Source of the DNA: Candidatus Mediterraneibacter vanvlietii | GTDB taxonomy: Bacteria; Bacillota; Clostridia; Lachnospirales; Lachnospiraceae | NCBI GenBank assembly: GCA_019113645.1 | Contig: DXGZ01000048.1 | Location: forward strand, 1-64,000 | DNA length: 64,000 bases | Direction: 5' to 3' | Part shown: positions 35,901-45,736 of the stretch, in pieces | Layout of the letters: every line of letters begins with the position of its first letter | Position numbering within the stretch: the stretch's first letter is position 1 | Translations under genes and position numbers: made by a program | Notes under the pieces: model-generated | Told to the model about the DNA's origin: nothing | Databases searched by the model: none | The model's input: the letters and a program-made list of their open reading frames with translations, nothing else

Positions 35901-37247
35901 CTACAGCTGATTTACAAGTTCTTTGAATTTATCTCCGCGTTCTTCGTAGTTTTTAAACATTCCCCAGCTCGCACACGCAGGAGAAAGAAGCACCGCGTCT
36001 CCGGGCTGTGCATATTCCACGCATTTTTCAAATGCCTCTTCAAATGTATCCGCCATTACAATATCCGTAAAGCCGTGTTTTCTGGCCGTCTCGGCGATCT
36101 TCTCGCGGGTTGCGCCCAGAAGTACAAGTTTCTTTACTTTTCCGTCAAAAGCCTCAATCCACTCGTCATAGGCGGAATCCTTGTCATACCCGCCGCCGAT
36201 CAGCACAGTTGGCCGGTTCATTGCCTGTATACCGCGGATTGCCGCATCCGGATTCGTACCCTTGGAATCATTATAGTATGCAACGCCGTTTTTCTCAGCG
36301 ACATACTCGATTCTGTGTTCCACGCCGGCAAACTCCTTCAGCGTCTTCCGGATCACATCCAGAGGCGTTCCGTAAGCATACGCCATCGCCACTGCCGCCA
36401 TTGCATTCTCATAATTGTGGGTTCCGAGAATCTGCAGCTCGCTGACATCGCAGACCGGGATCTTTTCATCTATCTCGCAGACAATCGTTGTTCCGTCCAG
36501 ATATACGCCTCTGTTAAGTTTACGCCGGCTGCTGAAATATAGAACCTGAGCATCCAGCTTTTCTCCGAATTCTCTGAGCACATCATCTTCATAATTCAGC
36601 ACGCAGAAGTCTTCCGATGTCTGATTTTCCGCGATCCGCTCTTTCGCCGCAATATACGCTTCCATCGTATGATGGCGGTTCAGATGATCCGGAGTAATAT
36701 TCAGGATTGCACTCACCCTGGGTCGGAAACTATGTACTGTCTCAAGCTGAAAACTGCTCATCTCCGCGACAATCACTGATTCATCCGTTGTCCCCTTTAC
36801 CACAGACGTATACGGATTTCCGATATTTCCAACTACAAAAACGCTTTCCTTCCAGTTTTTCATAATCTCACCGAGAAGCGCTGTGGTCGTTGTCTTGCCA
36901 TTCGTTCCCGTGATCGCCAGCACATCGCCTTTTCCCGATACATATGCCAGCTCAATCTCTCCCCATATGGGAATATTTCTGCCGCGCATTTTATCCACAA
37001 CCGGAAGGTCGGTGGGCACACCCGGGCTCATCACTGTCAGCGCGATATCGTCCAGAAGCTCCTCCGGGAACTCTCCGAGGATAACCTTCACCCCATCCGG
37101 TACCCTGCCGCTGATCTCAGAGGCATTCAGTTTTGTATTTCCATCATATAAGACAACGTCTGCCCCCTCGCTCACAAGGAGTCCCGCTGCTGCCTCTCCG
37201 CTGATTCCCGCTCCGAAAACCAGTACTTTCTTTCCATTTATATCCAT
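35901..37247 (-). CDS. murD: UDP-N-acetylmuramoyl-L-alanine:D-glutamate ligase
   Basis: Adds D-glutamate to UDP-MurNAc-L-Ala in the cytoplasm. At 448 residues it has the three Mur-ligase domains: N-terminal Rossmann (VLVFGAGISGEAAAGLL), central ATPase with AITGTNGKTTTTALLGEI, and C-terminal with YYNDSKGTNPDAAIRGI. It starts 4 bp after the mraY stop. Adjacent murE and murF are not present. Confidence 0.97.
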   Translation of the reverse strand: MDINGKKVLVFGAGISGEAAAGLLVSEGADVVLYDGNTKLNASEISGRVPDGVKVILGEFPEELLDDIALTVMSPGVPTDLPVVDKMRGRNIPIWGEIELAYVSGKGDVLAITGTNGKTTTTALLGEIMKNWKESVFVVGNIGNPYTSVVKGTTDESVIVAEMSSFQLETVHSFRPRVSAILNITPDHLNRHHTMEAYIAAKERIAENQTSEDFCVLNYEDDVLREFGEKLDAQVLYFSSRRKLNRGVYLDGTTIVCEIDEKIPVCDVSELQILGTHNYENAMAAVAMAYAYGTPLDVIRKTLKEFAGVEHRIEYVAEKNGVAYYNDSKGTNPDAAIRGIQAMNRPTVLIGGGYDKDSAYDEWIEAFDGKVKKLVLLGATREKIAETARKHGFTDIVMADTFEEAFEKCVEYAQPGDAVLLSPACASWGMFKNYEERGDKFKELVNQL

Positions 37248-37251
37248 TGTA

Positions 37252-38208
37252 TTACACCCCCATTAGCGCTACCAGGCTCAAAAGCGCTGTGATGACTGAG
37301 AATACGGTTACCACTCTTGTCTCAGACCATCCGCAGAGCTCAAAGTGATGGTGAATCGGCGCCATTTTAAAGATTCTCTTTCCGCCGGTTTTCTTAAAAT
37401 AAGTAACCTGGATAATGACAGACGCCACTTCTACCAGATAAATAAATCCGACAATAATAATAAACAGAGGCATCTGAAGCATGTATGCTGTTCCTGCCAC
37501 AAAACCTCCCAGCGCAAGGGAACCTGTATCGCCCATAAACACGCTTGCCGGATACACATTGAACAGAAGGAAACCAAGCAAAGCTCCAACAACCGCGCAG
37601 GTAATCGGCTCGATTCCGCTGTTTGTTCCTACCGCCACAACAGTAAAGAACGTTGCCACCAGCACGGTGACGCTGGATGCAAGACCGTCCAGGCCATCTG
37701 TGAAATTGGTACCGTTCACAGTTCCGATCACAGCGAAAAACAGGACCGGGTATGCCAGCCAGCCGAGATCCAGGTAATAACCGCCCGAAAACGGGACAAG
37801 CATGGTAAGCGGTATGTCTGCCACTCTGACAAGATAATACGCGAAAATAAATGTTACAACAATCTGCAGCGCCATCTTCTGCATCGGCATCAGACCATCG
37901 GAACGCTTCAGAACTACCTTCAGATAATCGTCAAGGAATCCGATCAGTCCAAACGCAACCGTCAGAAACAGCACAGGAATAATCTTCGGATAATCTCTGA
38001 TATAGAACAGGGATGTTACAATCACCGACAGGAGAATGATAATCCCTCCCATAGTCGGTGTTCCCGCCTTTTTTAAATGAGACTGTACGCCTTCCACACG
38101 CTCGGTCTGTTTCATTTTCAGTTTTCTAAGGAACGGAATAACAACCGGGCCGAGCACAAGGCTGACTGCAAATGATATCAGCACCGGGATTACAATATGA
38201 CTGCTCAT
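37252..38208 (-). CDS. mraY: phospho-MurNAc-pentapeptide transferase
   Basis: Integral membrane enzyme that makes lipid I from UDP-MurNAc-pentapeptide and undecaprenyl phosphate. 318 residues with 10 predicted helices. The Asp-rich active site is seen in FLDDYLKVVLKRSDGLMPMQK and NFTDGLDGLASSV, and the HHHFEL-like motif in APIHHHFELCGWSE. It follows the second PBP gene and precedes murD. Confidence 0.97.
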   Translation of the reverse strand: MSSHIVIPVLISFAVSLVLGPVVIPFLRKLKMKQTERVEGVQSHLKKAGTPTMGGIIILLSVIVTSLFYIRDYPKIIPVLFLTVAFGLIGFLDDYLKVVLKRSDGLMPMQKMALQIVVTFIFAYYLVRVADIPLTMLVPFSGGYYLDLGWLAYPVLFFAVIGTVNGTNFTDGLDGLASSVTVLVATFFTVVAVGTNSGIEPITCAVVGALLGFLLFNVYPASVFMGDTGSLALGGFVAGTAYMLQMPLFIIIVGFIYLVEVASVIIQVTYFKKTGGKRIFKMAPIHHHFELCGWSETRVVTVFSVITALLSLVALMGV

Positions 38209-38287
38209 AAATCCACCTCTTCATCTCTTTAGTCTTAAAAAGGGCTGCTGCCCCCTTTTGAATATCTCATTTAGTATAAACCATCAC

Positions 38288-40012
38288 TTAGTTTTTTTCA
38301 ATCCCGAGATAGGGAAGCACATTATCAAAAATATCCCGCAGGACCGGAGCCGCAATCGTTCCGCCATAATAGACTCCCTGGGGATCATGGATGATGACCA
38401 TCCCCAGAATGCATGGATCTTCCGCCGGCGCGAATCCAATAAATGATGAAATATATTTGCCGGCACTTCTCGGCAGTGTCTGAGATGTGGCAGTCTTGCC
38501 TCCAATTGAATACCCTTCAATGTAGGCGTTTTTCCCCGATCCCTCTGAAACGACGCTTTCCAGGAGCATTCGCATGGTTTCAGACGTCTCCTCAGAGACA
38601 ATCCCTGTCTCTGTCTCATACTCAAACTCTTCAATCAGATTCCCCTCTCTGTCCTGCACTGCCACCCCCACATGGGGCGTCACCCGGATGCCTCCGTTTA
38701 TAATCGAACTTACCGTAACCGCCATCTGAATCGGCGTCACCTGAAAGGACTGGCCGAAAGTCATGGTTGCCAGTTCCACTGTTCCGATATCTTCTTTCTG
38801 GTGCATAATGGTTCCCGCCTCCCCGGGCAGGTCGACATTCGTCAGTTTCAACAGTCCAAACCGCTCAAAATAATCATAAAACCGTTCAGCCCCCAGTTCC
38901 AGTCCGATATCCATGAACACCGGATTGCAGGAATTCTGGATTCCCTGCACAAAAGTCTCCGAACCATGTCCGCCCACTTTGTGACAGCGGATTCTCCTGT
39001 CCTCCACAACACGGTAGCCCGGGCAGTAAAACGTATCATCCAGAGACACCGTGCCGGCTTCCAGGCAGGCAGAAGCCGTGATGATCTTAAAAGTTGATCC
39101 CGGCTCATAAGTGTCATTAATGCACCGGTTTCTCCACATCTGGTTCAGCTGTTCTTGGAGTTCTTCATCCGTAAGCGCATCCCCATCCACACCGGTATTC
39201 AGTTCAAAAGGCTCATTCAGGTTAAATTCAGGCACATTAACCATGGCATAAACTTCCCCGTTCTGCGGATTCATAAGCAGGATCGAAACCGCTTCCGCCT
39301 GTTTCTCTTCAAGCACGTTCTCCGCAGCCTGCTGGCAGTAAGCCTGTATATTGTAATCCAGGCTGACCCGAAGTGTTTCGCCTGCCACCGGTTCGATCCG
39401 GTCTTCCGCCACACCCTCCAGCTCAATCCCCCTTGCATCCGTCACGGTCAGAATCGTTCCGTTCGTCCCTTTCAGGTATTCCTCATACTTTACTTCCAGC
39501 CCGATAATTCCCTGATTATCACCCCCGGTAAATCCAAGAACTCTGGACGCAAGTTCATCATAAGGATAATAGCGCTTGTAATCCTCGTCTACTTTTACCC
39601 CCGCCAGATCGTAATTGCGGATCCGGTCTCCGGTTTCCTTGTCCACATTTGTCATGATGCGCTCCATTGAAGAAACCTTCTCCACTTTTTTCCGCACCTC
39701 TGCTGTGTCCAGGTCCAGCTCTTCAGACAGAATCCGGATTACCTGTTCCGGATCTTCAACCTGGCTGTGTATTACAGATATGGTGCACACCGTCCTGTTT
39801 GTCGCGAGCACCACCCCATTCCTGTCCACAATCTCTCCCCTCGCCGCTTTGATCTCCCGCTCCCTCTCGTGAAGATCTTCCGCCAGTTCCTGATAATATT
39901 CCGCGTCAAAAATCATAAGATAAACAAGCCGCCCGATCAGACCGAACAGAATCACCGCCGCGCACAGAAATACAATGAGTATTTTCTTCTTATTGTATGT
40001 CTTATTCTTCAT
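38288..40012 (-). CDS. class B penicillin-binding protein (FtsI/SpoVD type), second copy
   Basis: A 574-residue transpeptidase: one membrane helix (about 8-30), a dimerisation domain with RGEIVDRNGVVLAT, and a transpeptidase domain with the nucleophile motif STFK (in EPGSTFKIITA), SxN (SCN in IQNSCNPVF), and KTA (GKTATSQ instead of KTG). There is no PASTA domain, which differs from Bacillus SpoVD. The start chosen (40012) skips an 87-residue upstream extension with no hydrophobic start signal. The ribosome site CAGGG overlaps the base of a hairpin (40025-40065). It may be the sporulation-specific or vegetative partner of FtsW. Confidence 0.88.
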   Translation of the reverse strand: MKNKTYNKKKILIVFLCAAVILFGLIGRLVYLMIFDAEYYQELAEDLHEREREIKAARGEIVDRNGVVLATNRTVCTISVIHSQVEDPEQVIRILSEELDLDTAEVRKKVEKVSSMERIMTNVDKETGDRIRNYDLAGVKVDEDYKRYYPYDELASRVLGFTGGDNQGIIGLEVKYEEYLKGTNGTILTVTDARGIELEGVAEDRIEPVAGETLRVSLDYNIQAYCQQAAENVLEEKQAEAVSILLMNPQNGEVYAMVNVPEFNLNEPFELNTGVDGDALTDEELQEQLNQMWRNRCINDTYEPGSTFKIITASACLEAGTVSLDDTFYCPGYRVVEDRRIRCHKVGGHGSETFVQGIQNSCNPVFMDIGLELGAERFYDYFERFGLLKLTNVDLPGEAGTIMHQKEDIGTVELATMTFGQSFQVTPIQMAVTVSSIINGGIRVTPHVGVAVQDREGNLIEEFEYETETGIVSEETSETMRMLLESVVSEGSGKNAYIEGYSIGGKTATSQTLPRSAGKYISSFIGFAPAEDPCILGMVIIHDPQGVYYGGTIAAPVLRDIFDNVLPYLGIEKN

Positions 40013-40024
40013 AATAAAACAACC

Positions 40025-40065
40025 CTGCAAAAAGATGTTGATAAAACTTATTACATCTTTTGCAG
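40025..40065 (-). promoter_or_regulatory. hairpin between the two PBP genes, overlapping a ribosome site
   Basis: On the minus strand CTGCAAAAGATGT pairs with ACATCTTTTTGCAG (one-base bulge). The 3' arm runs into the GCAGGG ribosome site of the second PBP gene, so the fold could limit its translation. It could also act as a weak terminator, since T-rich sequence (TTGTTTTATT) follows. Confidence 0.45.
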
Positions 40066-40109
40066 AGTTATTCGTTTTTTCATCGCCTGCCGCTTCACGC
40101 GCAGCGCTT

Positions 40110-42158
40110 CTATTCTGTTGTCTCTCCAGCGGCCCAGTCATCCAGGTCCGGATCATAACTTTCGTCAACATAGGAGCCATCCGGATTATTATAAGTCTCT
40201 TCATAGTTTTCATCATAATCCGTATATTCCGTTGTTCCGAAGTTCTGCCCTTCTGCCTGTGCTGTCTCGCCACTCTCGGCCGTTGTTGTAATTCCCAGAT
40301 ATGGGAATGCTTCTTCCATTATATTCTTGCTCAGTTCCAGTACGAGCGAGCTGTCGTCCTGCGCATCTACATTCGGTTCATCGATCACCACATAGATCAC
40401 GACTTCCGGGTTCTCCTGAGGTGCATATCCGATGTAGGACAAGAGATAATTGCCATTGCCTCGCGGAAGCTTCTCTGCTGTTCCGGTCTTGGCGCCGATG
40501 GAATATCCTTCCGCCTGCGCACGCTGTCCTGTTCCATAATCCATCACAGCTTTCAGGTACTGTTTCATAGTCTCCGACGTCTGCTCTGAAACTGTTTTCC
40601 GCAGAAGCACGGGATCTTTTGTCTCAATCACATTTCCGTTCTCATCCTGAATCTGCTTTACAACATGAGGCTCATAATAATAGCCGCCATTGATCAGGGA
40701 ACAGAACGCGGAAACCATCTGCGTCATCGTAACGTTGAAGTTCTGTCCGAACGAGTTAGTCGCCAGGTCGATTTCCGTCATATTGTCTGCTGTATAGAGC
40801 AGACCTGACGTCTCCGCCTCTCCCGGGAGGTCGATGCCCGTATATTCACCGAAACCGAAAATGTGCTGATATCTTGTGAAGTTATCAGCTCCAATTGCCG
40901 CTGACATGTCCATCAGGGCAACGTTGCAGGAATTCGCGATCGCGTCCTGGATCGTCTCTGTCCCGTGTCCGTCCCGGTAATGGCATCCGATCTCCGTCCC
41001 CAGAACGTCTTTTGATCCTCCGCAGTAGTAAGTTTCACTTCCCGAGAGGGTTCCTGTCTCAAGACCCGCCGCTACTGTAAACGGTTTTGCAGTGGATCCC
41101 GGTTCGTAAGCGTCGCTCACACAGAAGTTTCTCCACAGGTCATTCATTGCCGCGACCTGATCTTCGTCAGACATTGCATCCCACTCTTCGTCAGAATACA
41201 GAATTGACAGATCCCTCGGATTGTTCAGGTCAAAATTCGGGTAGGATGCTTCCGCAAGGATCTCCCCTGTATTCGGATCCATGATGATCACCGCCGTATT
41301 CTTGCTTCCGGGGCTTTCATCATCCGCATGCGCCTGATTGAATTCCAGGATACATCTCTCCACAATATTCTGAAGAGTGACATCAATGGTGGACACGACT
41401 GTGTTCCCGTTTTCCGCAGGTTTCACCGTGCGCTCCAGGGAGGAATCAGAGTCAAAATATCCGTATTCTCTTCCGTCCGTTCCGTTCAGAATATCATTAT
41501 AAGCGCTCTCGATCCCGATCGCCCCCTGATTTCCCTCGTACACAAATCCGACCACATCGCTCGCCATACTGCCGTACGGATAGGTTCTTCTGTAATCATC
41601 TTCCAGCCAGATTCCTGCAACGTACGGATAGTTCTCATCATCATTGTCTATCTCCTCGAATTTCTGGGCAGTCTCATAATCAACCTCCTGTGCGAGGATC
41701 TGATAATGGCTTTCCGAATTCTCTTCGATCAGATCATCCACAACACTCTCCTCAATGCCGAAACACTCTTTGAGAACATCTTTTGTTGCCTGAATGTAAT
41801 CCGGAACCTCTTCACCTTCCTGTGCGGCTTCTTTCGCCGCCTTATCCTTCTCAAGAAGAACCGCGACATCCAGAATCACATTGTACACACGCTCACTCGT
41901 TGCAATCTTCGTTCCGTTTCTGTCCACAATGTCGCCCCGTTTGTAGGCGATTGTCCTGCTGTCATAATTTTGCTGATCCAGGACTACCTTCGTATAACTG
42001 CTCCCCCTTGTCACGTTGATTATCGTGATTCTTCCTATAAGAACAACAAAAACCAGTATCACTGCCATAAACAGCATTACCAGTTTTCGTTGCATCCTGA
42101 TTGGAAATTTCCTTGTCAGAAATTCAAATCTGCTTTTTTTTCTTTTTCTTCCAGCCAT
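40110..42158 (-). CDS. class B penicillin-binding protein (FtsI/PBP2B type), first copy
   Basis: A 682-residue transpeptidase of the septal machinery. One membrane helix (about 28-50) is followed by the pedestal (RGDIVDRNGTKIATSERVY) and the transpeptidase domain: nucleophile motif STAK in EPGSTAKPFTVAA, SCN in IANSCNVALMD and KTG in IGAKTGTAEKLPRG. The last 60 residues are a Tyr/Asp/Glu-rich tail with no PASTA repeats. It lies 11 bp behind the ftsL-like gene. The two PBPs share the same architecture and probably arose by duplication. Confidence 0.92.
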   Translation of the reverse strand: MAGRKRKKSRFEFLTRKFPIRMQRKLVMLFMAVILVFVVLIGRITIINVTRGSSYTKVVLDQQNYDSRTIAYKRGDIVDRNGTKIATSERVYNVILDVAVLLEKDKAAKEAAQEGEEVPDYIQATKDVLKECFGIEESVVDDLIEENSESHYQILAQEVDYETAQKFEEIDNDDENYPYVAGIWLEDDYRRTYPYGSMASDVVGFVYEGNQGAIGIESAYNDILNGTDGREYGYFDSDSSLERTVKPAENGNTVVSTIDVTLQNIVERCILEFNQAHADDESPGSKNTAVIIMDPNTGEILAEASYPNFDLNNPRDLSILYSDEEWDAMSDEDQVAAMNDLWRNFCVSDAYEPGSTAKPFTVAAGLETGTLSGSETYYCGGSKDVLGTEIGCHYRDGHGTETIQDAIANSCNVALMDMSAAIGADNFTRYQHIFGFGEYTGIDLPGEAETSGLLYTADNMTEIDLATNSFGQNFNVTMTQMVSAFCSLINGGYYYEPHVVKQIQDENGNVIETKDPVLLRKTVSEQTSETMKQYLKAVMDYGTGQRAQAEGYSIGAKTGTAEKLPRGNGNYLLSYIGYAPQENPEVVIYVVIDEPNVDAQDDSSLVLELSKNIMEEAFPYLGITTTAESGETAQAEGQNFGTTEYTDYDENYEETYNNPDGSYVDESYDPDLDDWAAGETTE

Positions 42159-42169
42159 ATTTCTAATCC

Positions 42170-42709
42170 TTACTCTGATACGCTGCCCGATCCGGCAAGC
42201 ACTCCGCTTTCAGGGATATCACTGTACTGCTTTACGTACTCTCCGGCAGGCTGCTCATATTCCACTACTGTACCCTGCGCAGCATAGACCATCCCCATCT
42301 CATTCATCGCCCGGTCGCGCACCGTCTCCAAATTCACAGAATCCGCAGCCGCGTTGTATGCGGTTTCATTCTCTTCCGTCAGCTGGGCAAGTTCTTCCTG
42401 CATGGCTGTCACGTTCTCAGACCTGCTTACCACATCGGACTGCAGGCGCAGATACAGCATACATACCAGAACCGCACCTATGGCGGCAACAGCAAGGAAC
42501 ACAGCATATGCAGGACTGATCCTCATTGCGCGGTTTCTGTTCCTGATCACCTGACGGCTCGCCCGTTTTGTCTCTTTCGGACGCGCCTTCGGCGCTCTCC
42601 CCGGAAGAGGTTCCGCCTGGCGTACGGCATTTCCATACACATAGACCTGAGCCTGGCTGTTTCCCCTGTAGCCATTGCTTCTGTTGTTGCGTATATACCT
42701 TGATGCCAT
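42170..42709 (-). CDS. ftsL: FtsL-like cell division protein
   Basis: A 179-residue protein with a basic N-terminal half (VIRNRNRAMRI), one membrane helix (about 85-108: PAYAVFLAVAAIGAVLVCMLYL) and a short coiled coil (VTAMQEELAQLTEENETAYN). This layout and its place between rsmH and the PBP gene identify it as FtsL, which links FtsW-PBP to DivIB/DivIC, although FtsL sequences are poorly conserved. The long cytoplasmic part (80 residues) is larger than usual. Confidence 0.8.
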   Translation of the reverse strand: MASRYIRNNRSNGYRGNSQAQVYVYGNAVRQAEPLPGRAPKARPKETKRASRQVIRNRNRAMRISPAYAVFLAVAAIGAVLVCMLYLRLQSDVVSRSENVTAMQEELAQLTEENETAYNAAADSVNLETVRDRAMNEMGMVYAAQGTVVEYEQPAGEYVKQYSDIPESGVLAGSGSVSE

Positions 42710-42792
42710 AACGAATGCCCCTTTCCTGGTTATTTCTGCCCCGTCGGGATCTCCCCTTCCCGCGGAACATATATTTTCACTACTCCCTGATA

Positions 42793-43728
42793 TTATGCCC
42801 GTTCAAATATTCTTAATTTCGCACTCTTTGAACGGCTGTTGGATTCCATTTCCTCCTCGGACGGAAGAATCGGTTTCCGTGTAATCACTTTCCCCTTTGA
42901 TACTTTCCCACAGACACAAACCGGAAAGTGACTCGGACAGGTACATGGGTTCTCGTTTTTCCGGAACGCACTCTTCACAATCCTGTCCTCCAGCGAATGA
43001 AACGTTATGATACATATCCGTCCCCCTGGATTCAACATGTCAATCATCTCATCCAGCGAATCTCTCAGCACGTCAAGCTCATGATTCAGTTCAATACGGA
43101 TCGCCTGAAAGGTCCTCTTCGAAGGATGTCCCGATGCCTTCCGTATTTTCATCGGTATAGCGTGCCTGATAATCTCATTCAGCTGTTCTGTTGTCTCGAT
43201 CGGCGCTTTACTCCGCTCCGCTGCGATGTGTTTCGCAATGTTTTTTGCGAACTTATCCTCACCGTAGTCACGGATCACACGATAAAGCTCCGCCTCGCTG
43301 TAGTTATTGACAATATCCTTTGCCGTCATCTTCTGCCTCTGGTCCATCCTCATATCGAGTGGCGCGTCTGCGCGGTAGGAAAATCCCCTCTCCGCAGTAT
43401 CGAGCTGATAGGATGATACCCCGAGATCGATAACGATCCCATCGACTTTGTCAATCCCTATTTCATGGAGCCGCGGCTTCATATCACGGTAATTGCTCCG
43501 TATTATCGTGACCTTCTCCCCGAAGCCTTCCAGTCTTTTCCCTGCCGCTTCAATGGCGGCAGCATCCTGGTCTATACCTATAAATCTCCCCTGTTCACCG
43601 AGCTGGCTGCAGACTTCATATGCATGTCCGCCTCCCCCCAGCGTGGCATCCACATAGATGCCGTCCGGTTTTATGTTTAGCCCGTCCACTGTCTCATGCA
43701 GCAGAACTGATGTGTGATTGAATGCCAT
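42793..43728 (-). CDS. rsmH: 16S rRNA (cytosine-1402 N4) methyltransferase
   Basis: A 311-residue SAM-dependent methyltransferase, formerly MraW. The SAM-binding motif is [14 protein letters not shown], and family motifs [24 protein letters not shown]-like (here [14 protein letters not shown]) and [12 protein letters not shown] are all present. It starts 13 bp after mraZ and belongs to the mraZ operon. Confidence 0.97.
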   Translation of the reverse strand: MAFNHTSVLLHETVDGLNIKPDGIYVDATLGGGGHAYEVCSQLGEQGRFIGIDQDAAAIEAAGKRLEGFGEKVTIIRSNYRDMKPRLHEIGIDKVDGIVIDLGVSSYQLDTAERGFSYRADAPLDMRMDQRQKMTAKDIVNNYSEAELYRVIRDYGEDKFAKNIAKHIAAERSKAPIETTEQLNEIIRHAIPMKIRKASGHPSKRTFQAIRIELNHELDVLRDSLDEMIDMLNPGGRICIITFHSLEDRIVKSAFRKNENPCTCPSHFPVCVCGKVSKGKVITRKPILPSEEEMESNSRSKSAKLRIFERA

Positions 43729-43741
43729 TGTGCGCCTCCTG

Positions 43742-44179
43742 TCAGATTCTGATTCCTATGGACTCCATGCGTTCTGCGATTGCGTCAAGGTCTTCCTCGC
43801 TGACCTGACTGCGCTCCTCCCAGAGTGCCTTATCCCAGATCTCGACACGATCCTGTACACCCACCAGAACAACATCCTTCTCCAGATGAGCCGCTTTTCT
43901 GAGTGACGGCGGGACAAGAACTCTCCCCTGTTTGTCGAAGCTGCCCTCAGATGCGCTTCCGAAGAAATAGCGCTTGAAAATTCTGGCATCCTTATTCATC
44001 CGTGGCAGGGTTTCAAGCTCGGCAACAAATTTGTTCCATTCTTCCATGGAGTAGACGAAGAGACAGCCTTCCAGACCGTTACAAATGACAAAACTGTCAC
44101 CCAGATCATCCCTGAGCTTAGCCGGGATGATGAGTCTTCCCTTTTCATCAATGCTATGGTTAAACTCTCCTAGTAACAT
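43742..44179 (-). CDS. mraZ: transcriptional regulator MraZ
   Basis: A 145-residue protein with two AbrB-like SpoVT domains ([50 protein letters not shown]), the ring-forming MraZ fold that binds repeats ahead of the dcw operon. It is the first gene of the cluster, and six candidate boxes overlap its promoter (44220-44290), consistent with self-repression. Confidence 0.96.
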   Translation of the reverse strand: MLLGEFNHSIDEKGRLIIPAKLRDDLGDSFVICNGLEGCLFVYSMEEWNKFVAELETLPRMNKDARIFKRYFFGSASEGSFDKQGRVLVPPSLRKAAHLEKDVVLVGVQDRVEIWDKALWEERSQVSEEDLDAIAERMESIGIRI

Positions 44180-44219
44180 CCGGAATCCTTTCTCTTTTAG
44201 TGAGCCTCCACATCGCTCC

Positions 44220-44290
44220 CCACTTTATACCACTATCCACCACTCTCTACCACTTGACTCCATTCTAAACCACGCGCCCCCCTTTTTCAA
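44220..44290 (-). promoter_or_regulatory. mraZ promoter with six MraZ-type boxes
   Basis: On the minus strand TTGAAA (44285-44290), a 17-bp spacer and TAGAAT (44262-44267). Six direct repeats spaced exactly 10 bp start at 44274, 44264, 44254, 44244, 44234 and 44224: CGTGG, AATGG, then four AGTGG. Two overlap the spacer and -10, four lie downstream. Known MraZ operators have three or four TGG-type boxes at the same 10-bp period. Confidence 0.8.
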
Positions 44291-44367
44291 CCCCTTTTTT
44301 TGATTTTTTTGTGACTGTTTCCGTACTGCGCACGGCATGTTCGAGCCTGTTTTTGGGCAAAAAAAGA

Positions 44368-44406
44368 ACATGTAGGGTGTGGGGTTTTCCCACGCTCTAC
44401 ATGTTG
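44368..44406. terminator. bidirectional terminator
   Basis: AACATGTAGGGTGTGGG pairs with CCCACGCTCTACATGTT around TTTT-type loop with one G-T and a mismatch. On the minus strand it is followed by CTTTTTTTG and ends transcription of the small membrane protein gene upstream. Confidence 0.85.
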
Positions 44407-44428
44407 TGTTTTTACTCAATTTCTGTTG

Positions 44429-44674
44429 CTATTCTGTCGTTGTGGACATATTATTGAGGTAGTTCGTGACCGCATCGTAATTCACTTCCGCCACCACTCT
44501 CTCTTTTCCGGACTCGTATATATCAAAAGCAGAATACCCCAACCATCCCACAAGTGCGATCGCCACTACGGCAAGTATCAACTTGCGGACAATTCCCATC
44601 GCTTTCTGTTTGCGCATGATCTGCTTTCTGTTCGCTTTTTCCTGTTTATAACGGTCAACCTTTTCCTGACTCAT
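44429..44674 (-). CDS. small single-pass membrane protein, unknown
   Basis: An 81-residue protein: a very basic N-terminal third (YKQEKANRKQIMRKQK), one membrane helix (about 31-52) and a short exposed tail. AAGGAG lies 9 bp upstream. It resembles small accessory membrane proteins of the Lachnospiraceae by composition only; no family is recognised. It sits between DegV and mraZ. Confidence 0.7.
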   Translation of the reverse strand: MSQEKVDRYKQEKANRKQIMRKQKAMGIVRKLILAVVAIALVGWLGYSAFDIYESGKERVVAEVNYDAVTNYLNNMSTTTE

Positions 44675-44739
44675 CTTTCCAAGCTCCTTTCAATCAAACA
44701 GCGTTTTTAAACACTATTGACAGTTTATCACAATCCCGG

Positions 44740-45585
44740 TCATATCACAACAATTATTCCCCCGTCATTTGCATACATTGTACTGATTCCGGCAGTATCC
44801 ACAATAAAACTGGAGCTGACCCGTATTTTATCCAGAAGCATCCGCTCCACTTCCCGCGCTCTCTCCGGACAGTTGCAGTGGGCAATGCCCAGAACCTTTC
44901 CTTCAGCCCTCTTTGTTTCTCTTGCAATCTGCTCTACCATCTTCGCCAGCGCTCGCTTCATGCCTCTCGCCTGACCGAGCTGGCAGATCGTCCCTTCCGG
45001 AGTGGATCCCATCACAGGCTTTATGTTCAGGGCGCTTGCCACAATGGATTTGATTCCTGTCAGTCTTCCATTCTTTCGGAGCGTATCCAGATTCTCAAGA
45101 ACAAAATACGTATGCTGGTCTTCGATATAGGCTTCTACCTGCTCCACCACTTCTTCAAAATCAAGTCCAGCCTCCTCGCACTCACGGATCTTCATCGCGA
45201 TCAGAGTCTCTCCAACGGAAGCAGACCGGGAATTGAACACATGGATCTTCTTCTCGCCCGCCGAATGTTCCTCTCCCCACAGTTTTCTTCCAAGCTCCGC
45301 GCTGTTATAGGACCCGCTCAGCTCAGATGACAGAGTTACTATATATACTCTTTTCTCTTCTCCATTACACAGTTCCATATATTTTTCAGGTGACGGACAG
45401 GATGACTTCGGACATTCCGGGCTGGCAGCGACACGACGCAGGAAATCCGCCTGATCGAACGTCTCATCGTCCACTATCGTATCCCCATCAACCTGCATGC
45501 TGAGAGATGCAGTCTCATAAATTCCGCTTTCCTTCATCTTATAAGTCAGCTCTCCGCAGCTGTCCACGATAATTTTATAATTCAT
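44740..45585 (-). CDS. DegV-family fatty-acid-binding protein
   Basis: A 281-residue protein that binds a fatty acid for phosphorylation by the FakA kinase or related roles. It begins with YKIIVDSCGELTYKMKESG and has the ligand-binding motifs PSPEKYMELC and LSSELSGSYNSAEL. The start at 45585 has GGGAGGG upstream; the frame continues to 45624 without such a site. No kinase partner is adjacent. Confidence 0.9.
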   Translation of the reverse strand: MNYKIIVDSCGELTYKMKESGIYETASLSMQVDGDTIVDDETFDQADFLRRVAASPECPKSSCPSPEKYMELCNGEEKRVYIVTLSSELSGSYNSAELGRKLWGEEHSAGEKKIHVFNSRSASVGETLIAMKIRECEEAGLDFEEVVEQVEAYIEDQHTYFVLENLDTLRKNGRLTGIKSIVASALNIKPVMGSTPEGTICQLGQARGMKRALAKMVEQIARETKRAEGKVLGIAHCNCPERAREVERMLLDKIRVSSSFIVDTAGISTMYANDGGIIVVI

Positions 45586-45736
45586 AAAAAAGCCCTCCCG
45601 AACCGTAAAGTATATTTCAGGCATCTACTGCATGTAGTTTTCAATACCAGATTAAAATATACCACACATTGGTTCAGAAGGGAAGTAGTTTCCTATGAAA
45701 TTTTCGCGAATCATTCCTCACTGCTCTCCCGCAGTC

